In this document: positions 6,627-8,904 of the stretch, piece by piece
Numbering within the stretch: the first letter of the stretch is position 1
Layout of the letters: each line of letters opens with the position of its first letter
Origin: an uncultured Oscillospiraceae bacterium
GTDB taxonomy: Bacteria; Bacillota; Clostridia; Oscillospirales; Oscillospiraceae
DNA: 8,904 bases
Direction of reading: 5' to 3'
Assembly: GCA_900759385.1 (NCBI GenBank)
Contig: CAAEUZ010000001.1
Location: forward strand, 1-8,904
Translations under genes and position numbers: made by a program
Notes under the pieces: model-generated
Told to the model about the DNA's origin: nothing
Database searches by the model: none
Seen by the model: the letters and a program-made list of their open reading frames with translations, nothing else

Positions 6627-7649
6627 ATGAAAAAATCCGACTTTTATTTTGACCTGCCTGAGGAACTGATCGCTCAGACCCCGCTGGAAAAGCGCGACGC
6701 CTCGCGCCTCATGTGCCTGGACCGCGCCACCGGCGAGATTACGCACAGAGTCTTCTCCGATCTCGTGGACCTGCTCAATCCGGGCGATTGCCTGGTGATG
6801 AATGATTCCCGCGTCCTTCCGGCGCGCCTGCTCGGAACCCGTGAAACCGGAGGAGCGGTGGAAGTCCTGCTGCTGCGCGATCTGGGCGGCGGAGAATGGG
6901 AGTGCCTGACCCGTCCCGGACGCAAGACCAAACCGGGGACGCACCTGAGCTTCGGCGGCGGAGAGCTCACCGCGGAGGTCATGAGCGTTGCTGAGGGCGG
7001 CAACCGCGTAGTGAAGTTCAGCTACGACGGCATATTCCTCGAGGTACTCGAGCGCCTGGGCAAGATGCCGCTGCCTCCCTACATCAAGGAGGAGCTTCAG
7101 GACGCGGAGCGTTATCAGACGGTGTATTCCCGCGAGCTGGGCTCCGCGGCCGCGCCCACGGCCGGGCTGCACTTTACGCAGGAGCTGCTCGCCAAAATAG
7201 CGGCCAAGGGCGTGCGTGAGTGCTTTGTCACGCTGCACGTGGGCCTGGGTACCTTCCGTCCTGTCAAAGAGGATGAGATAGAAGACCATGACATGCACAG
7301 CGAGTTCTGCATTGTCCCGCAGGAGACTGCGCGCATAATCAACGAGACAAAGGCTGCGGGCGGCCGGGTCGTGTGCGTGGGAACCACTTCCTGCCGCACG
7401 GTGGAGAGCTTCGCAAAAAGCGACGGGACGATTGAAGCGACCAGCGGGTGGACGAATATCTTCATTTATCCCGGCTACACATTCAAGTGCATGGATGCGC
7501 TCATCACAAACTTCCACCTGCCGGAGAGCACCCTGGTGATGCTCGTCTCAGCCCTTGCCGGACGCGAACATGTCCTGAACGCCTACGCAGAGGCGGTGAG
7601 GGAGCGCTACCGCTTCTTCTCCTTCGGCGATGCCATGTTCATATCATAA
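6627..7649 (+). CDS. queA: S-adenosylmethionine:tRNA ribosyltransferase-isomerase
   Basis: A 340-residue cytoplasmic enzyme that transfers and isomerises the ribosyl part of S-adenosylmethionine onto 7-aminomethyl-7-deazaguanine in tRNA, forming epoxyqueuosine at the wobble position of Asp, Asn, His and Tyr tRNAs. Family motifs occur in order: NDSRVLPARL (59-68), TAGLHF (178-183), HVGLGTF (204-210), GTTSCRTVES (252-261) and LITNFHLPESTL (292-303). Length is normal. The ATG at 6627 is preferred: AAAGAGG (6612-6618) is 8 bases upstream, whereas a TTG at 6621 is too close. The ribosome binding site overlaps the SpoIID-like stop codon, indicating one operon. In many Clostridia tgt follows queA; here a terminator follows instead. 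Confidence 0.97.
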   Translation: MKKSDFYFDLPEELIAQTPLEKRDASRLMCLDRATGEITHRVFSDLVDLLNPGDCLVMNDSRVLPARLLGTRETGGAVEVLLLRDLGGGEWECLTRPGRKTKPGTHLSFGGGELTAEVMSVAEGGNRVVKFSYDGIFLEVLERLGKMPLPPYIKEELQDAERYQTVYSRELGSAAAPTAGLHFTQELLAKIAAKGVRECFVTLHVGLGTFRPVKEDEIEDHDMHSEFCIVPQETARIINETKAAGGRVVCVGTTSCRTVESFAKSDGTIEATSGWTNIFIYPGYTFKCMDALITNFHLPESTLVMLVSALAGREHVLNAYAEAVRERYRFFSFGDAMFIS

Positions 7650-7665
7650 AACATAGACTGGATTA

Positions 7666-7704
7666 AGCAGCCCCGTGAGCATGCCGCGGGGCTGCTGCTT
7701 TTAT
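7666..7704 (+). terminator. Intrinsic terminator after queA
   Basis: A perfect 10-bp stem, AGCAGCCCCG (7666-7675) with CGGGGCTGCT (7687-7696), has an 11-base loop and is followed by GCTTTTATT. It lies 16 bases after the queA stop and closes the spoIID-like/queA unit. Confidence 0.9.
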
Positions 7705-7710
7705 TAGCAA

Positions 7711-7807
7711 GCAGCGCGCTGCCGCATACAATGTACTGACGCGGGCGCATAGCGTCCGCGGCTCATGAGCAGCTGCCGGGCAAGGGGCTGCCGCATCTGG
7801 CGGCGGC
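7711..7807 (+). promoter_or_regulatory. Structured, GC-rich leader of the collagen-like gene
   Basis: Between the queA terminator and the collagen-like gene I see a perfect palindrome GCAGCGCGCTGC (7711-7722), a 9-bp hairpin with a 3-base loop (7740-7748 with 7752-7760, one wobble), a perfect palindrome GCTCATGAGC (7761-7770), and an 8-bp hairpin (7787-7794 with 7800-7807, one wobble) followed by TTT. No clear -35/-10 promoter was found here. The structures may be mRNA leader elements or an attenuator; function is inferred only from position. Confidence 0.35.
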
Positions 7808-7877
7808 TTTCCGCATACCCATCCATACAACAATTCAACCGGCGGCCGCTTTACACCACGGCGAAGGGAGTAAGCAC

Positions 7878-8432
7878 ATGCCGAGACGCAACAACAACTG
7901 CCAGTGCGGCAGTACGGGCAATACCAATAACTGCAGCAACAGCAACAGCAGCTCGAACTGCAACTCCAGCTGCGACTGCAGCATGAACATTGTAAAGTGC
8001 TGGGATAACCCATGCGCACCCTGCCGGCCGATTTTCCCCGGATGCGGGGGAATCACAGGGCCCACAGGCCCGACCGGGCCGACCGGCCCTACCGGGCCCA
8101 CAGGGCCTACGGGTGCAACCGGGGCCGGACTGGAGACGGTGCAGCAGTTCACACCCGATACACGCTATGCTCAGGGCGACTTTGTATTCTATAACGGCGG
8201 CCTGTATGTCGCCGACGTAGATGACCCCACCGGTATTCCCGGACTGAGTCCGGACTACAGCCTGGTAACCGTGACCGGTCCCACCGGTGCCTCCGGTTCC
8301 ACCGGCCCTACCGGGCCGACAGGCCCTGCCGGCGCCACTGGCGCTACTGCCCCGTCAATATATGCACAACAAGGAAAATGCCGTAACCATGCGGCTTTCA
8401 GCACATTACAGACAATTAAACAACCCCTATAA
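7878..8432 (+). CDS. Collagen-like Cys-rich surface protein, probably truncated at the C-terminus
   Basis: A 184-residue product as read. AAGGGAG (7864-7870) lies 7 bases before the ATG. Residues 1-57 are rich in Asn, Ser and Cys (10 Cys, including CQC, CDC and CAPC), suited to disulfide cross-linking. Residues 58-83 are nine Gly-X-X triplets, mostly GPT. Residues about 90-132 (TRYAQGDFVFYNGGLYVA segment onward) resemble the small aromatic-rich carbohydrate-binding fold with a Y..GD.V.Y.G..Y.A pattern. Residues 134-157 are eight more triplets (GPT, GAS, GAT). Such proteins are typical of spore exosporium filaments (BclA-like) in Firmicutes, which normally end in a globular C-terminal domain. 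Here the last 25 or so residues are read from AT-richer DNA that looks foreign, so the original end is probably lost or displaced by the mobile element. A surface or spore role is inferred. I see no sortase motif and no classical signal peptide. Confidence 0.8.
   Translation: MPRRNNNCQCGSTGNTNNCSNSNSSSNCNSSCDCSMNIVKCWDNPCAPCRPIFPGCGGITGPTGPTGPTGPTGPTGPTGATGAGLETVQQFTPDTRYAQGDFVFYNGGLYVADVDDPTGIPGLSPDYSLVTVTGPTGASGSTGPTGPTGPAGATGATAPSIYAQQGKCRNHAAFSTLQTIKQPL
8049..8126 (+). repeat. First collagen-like triplet block
   Basis: Nine in-frame Gly-X-X codon triplets, six of them Gly-Pro-Thr, form a 9-base tandem repeat with wobble-position variation. It shares the exact 17-mer ACCGGCCCTACCGGGCC (8082-8098) with the second block. 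Confidence 0.9.
8277..8348 (+). repeat. Second collagen-like triplet block
   Basis: Eight in-frame Gly-X-X triplets (GPT, GAS, GST, GPT, GPT, GPA, GAT, GAT) form a second 9-base repeat tract. It carries the same 17-mer at 8301-8317, 219 bases (73 codons) from the first copy. Confidence 0.88.
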
Positions 8433-8440
8433 TTACACCT

Positions 8441-8484
8441 AAAACGCCGTAGCAAGGTTGGACAAGCCTTGATATGGCGTTTTT
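8441..8484. terminator. Long hairpin with T-tract, near-symmetric
   Basis: AAAACGCC (8441-8448) pairs with GGCGTTTT (8476-8483). The stem continues inwards with G-T, T-A and A-T pairs, one mismatch, then CAAGG (8453-8457) with CCTTG (8467-8471), giving about 19 pairs around a small GGACA-containing loop. TTTTT occupies 8480-8484. It lies directly after the stop codons of the collagen-like frame and of a short overlapping frame. Confidence 0.75.
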
Positions 8485-8503
8485 AAGTGAGTAGGATATG
8501 TCG

Positions 8504-8533
8504 CCGCAGCTTGAAAAGAGTTGCGGTTTTTTT
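8504..8533 (+). terminator. Strong intrinsic terminator upstream of the replication gene
   Basis: CCGCAGCTT (8504-8512) pairs with GAGTTGCGG (8518-8526), a 9-bp stem with two G-T wobbles around a GAAAA loop, followed by seven T (8527-8533). Together with the preceding hairpin it blocks read-through from the host side into the element's replication gene. Confidence 0.88.
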
Positions 8534-8551
8534 ATGCCCGAAAACAGGCGG

Positions 8552-8599
8552 TAACGTGGAACGTTAGGCGCGAAAAAGCCCTTATAATACAAGGCTTTT
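8552..8599 (+). promoter_or_regulatory. Probable promoter/operator of the replication-initiator-like gene
   Basis: A perfect TATAAT (8583-8588) has no good -35 box 16-18 bases upstream. Instead a perfect 6-bp dyad, TAACGT-GGA-ACGTTA (8552-8566), occupies that place. The -10 box itself lies in the loop of a second inverted repeat, AAAAGCC (8574-8580) with GGCTTTT (8593-8599). An activator- or repressor-controlled promoter is likely. The start would be near 8595, about 100 bases before the ATG. Confidence 0.4.
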
Positions 8600-8694
8600 C
8601 AGACGCAAAAACGGCAAAGGCATACTGCAATACCAAAACCGCCGAAAACGGCTTTCTATTATTCCACGCAGACCGAGAAAGGAAGTGATAAAAA

Positions 8695-8904
8695 ATGGCA
8701 GTTTTCCGAGTTGAGAGAAATACGGGCTATACCGTTATGAGCAACCACCACTTGCGCAATAAGGAACTCACCTTAAAGGCAAAAGGCTTGCTTTCGCAAA
8801 TGCTGTCTTTGCCCGAAGATTGGGATTATACCCTTGCGGGCTTATCCCATATCAACCGGGAGAAGATCGACGCAATCCGCGAAGCGGTAAAGGAACTCGA
8901 AAAA
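8695..8904 (+). CDS. Replication-initiator-like HTH protein of an integrative element, partial
   Basis: The first 70 residues are visible; the frame is open at the window end. The segments TGYTVMSNHHLRNKELTLKA, KGLLSQMLSLPEDWDYTLAG and LSHINREKIDAIREAVKELE match the conserved N-terminal winged-helix (HTH_36-like) region of proteins annotated as replication initiators or helix-turn-helix proteins in conjugative elements of gut Clostridia. They are thought to bind the element's origin for rolling or theta replication after excision. AAAGGAAG (8678-8685) lies 9 bases before the ATG at 8695. Codon use is more AT-rich than in the host genes to the left. The C-terminal part, which would separate subfamilies, is missing. 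Confidence 0.82.
   Translation, partial: MAVFRVERNTGYTVMSNHHLRNKELTLKAKGLLSQMLSLPEDWDYTLAGLSHINREKIDAIREAVKELEK

Larger units (their letters stand above)
8370..8904 (+). mobile_element. Left edge of an integrated element (ICE-like), boundary approximate
   Basis: From about 8355-8385 onward the base composition becomes clearly more AT-rich, A-runs become common and codon use changes. The segment contains two stacked terminators, a dyad-flanked -10 box and the start of a replication-initiator-like HTH protein of the type carried by conjugative elements of gut Firmicutes. No integrase, attachment-site duplicate or far end is in the window, so the exact boundary and element class are not determined. 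Confidence 0.6.

Noticed and set aside
6576..7517. Minus-strand open frame of 313 codons opposite queA
   Set aside because: Mirror frame of queA; composition follows the reverse complement of conserved queA codons.
7725..7732. Sigma-E promoter for the collagen-like gene based on CATACAAT
   Set aside because: No matching -35 element at the required distance, so it is kept only as a remark and not as a feature.
8055..8126. CRISPR-like or minisatellite array
   Set aside because: The repeats are 9-base coding units for Gly-Pro-Thr in frame with a protein, without spacers.

Overview
The window looks like the chromosome of a high-GC, anaerobic, spore-forming Firmicute (Clostridia, probably near Oscillospiraceae), with the left edge of an integrated mobile element at its right end. 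The lineage is inferred from a rubrerythrin, AGGAGG-type ribosome binding sites, a SpoIID-family protein followed by queA, and a collagen-like Gly-Pro-Thr protein of the kind found on spore surfaces. Codons are GC-rich but use ATA for Ile freely.

Left part (1-1720): a minus-strand rubrerythrin gene (oxidative stress defence) lies divergent to a plus-strand 69-residue predicted lipoprotein of unknown function. A hairpin terminator follows, then a plus-strand HD-domain hydrolase. A bidirectional terminator at about 1684-1715 separates this group from the next, convergent operon.

Middle part (1720-4903, minus strand): asd, dapA and dapB run in pathway order and encode three consecutive steps from aspartyl phosphate towards diaminopimelate and lysine. 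asd has a good -35/-10 promoter at 4875-4903. A 249-base gap rich in inverted repeats separates asd from dapA; dapA and dapB are only 18 bases apart. No recognised riboswitch was found in either leader.

Right-middle part (4799-7705, plus strand): a SpoIID/LytB-domain exported protein with a SPOR-like region, then queA 14 bases later (tRNA queuosine synthesis), ended by a strong terminator. A plus-strand promoter at 4799-4827 faces the asd promoter, so the two transcripts should overlap at their 5' ends.

Right end (7705-8904): a structured, GC-rich leader precedes a Cys-rich collagen-like protein with a small carbohydrate-binding-like block between two Gly-X-Thr stretches. Its reading frame runs into AT-richer, foreign-looking DNA at about 8355-8385 and stops soon after. 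That DNA carries two terminators, a dyad-flanked -10 box and the start of a replication-initiator-like HTH protein typical of integrative conjugative elements of gut Firmicutes. The collagen-like gene is therefore probably cut by, or fused to, the end of such an element. This is the most interesting feature of the window. Nothing here clearly amounts to an undescribed system.
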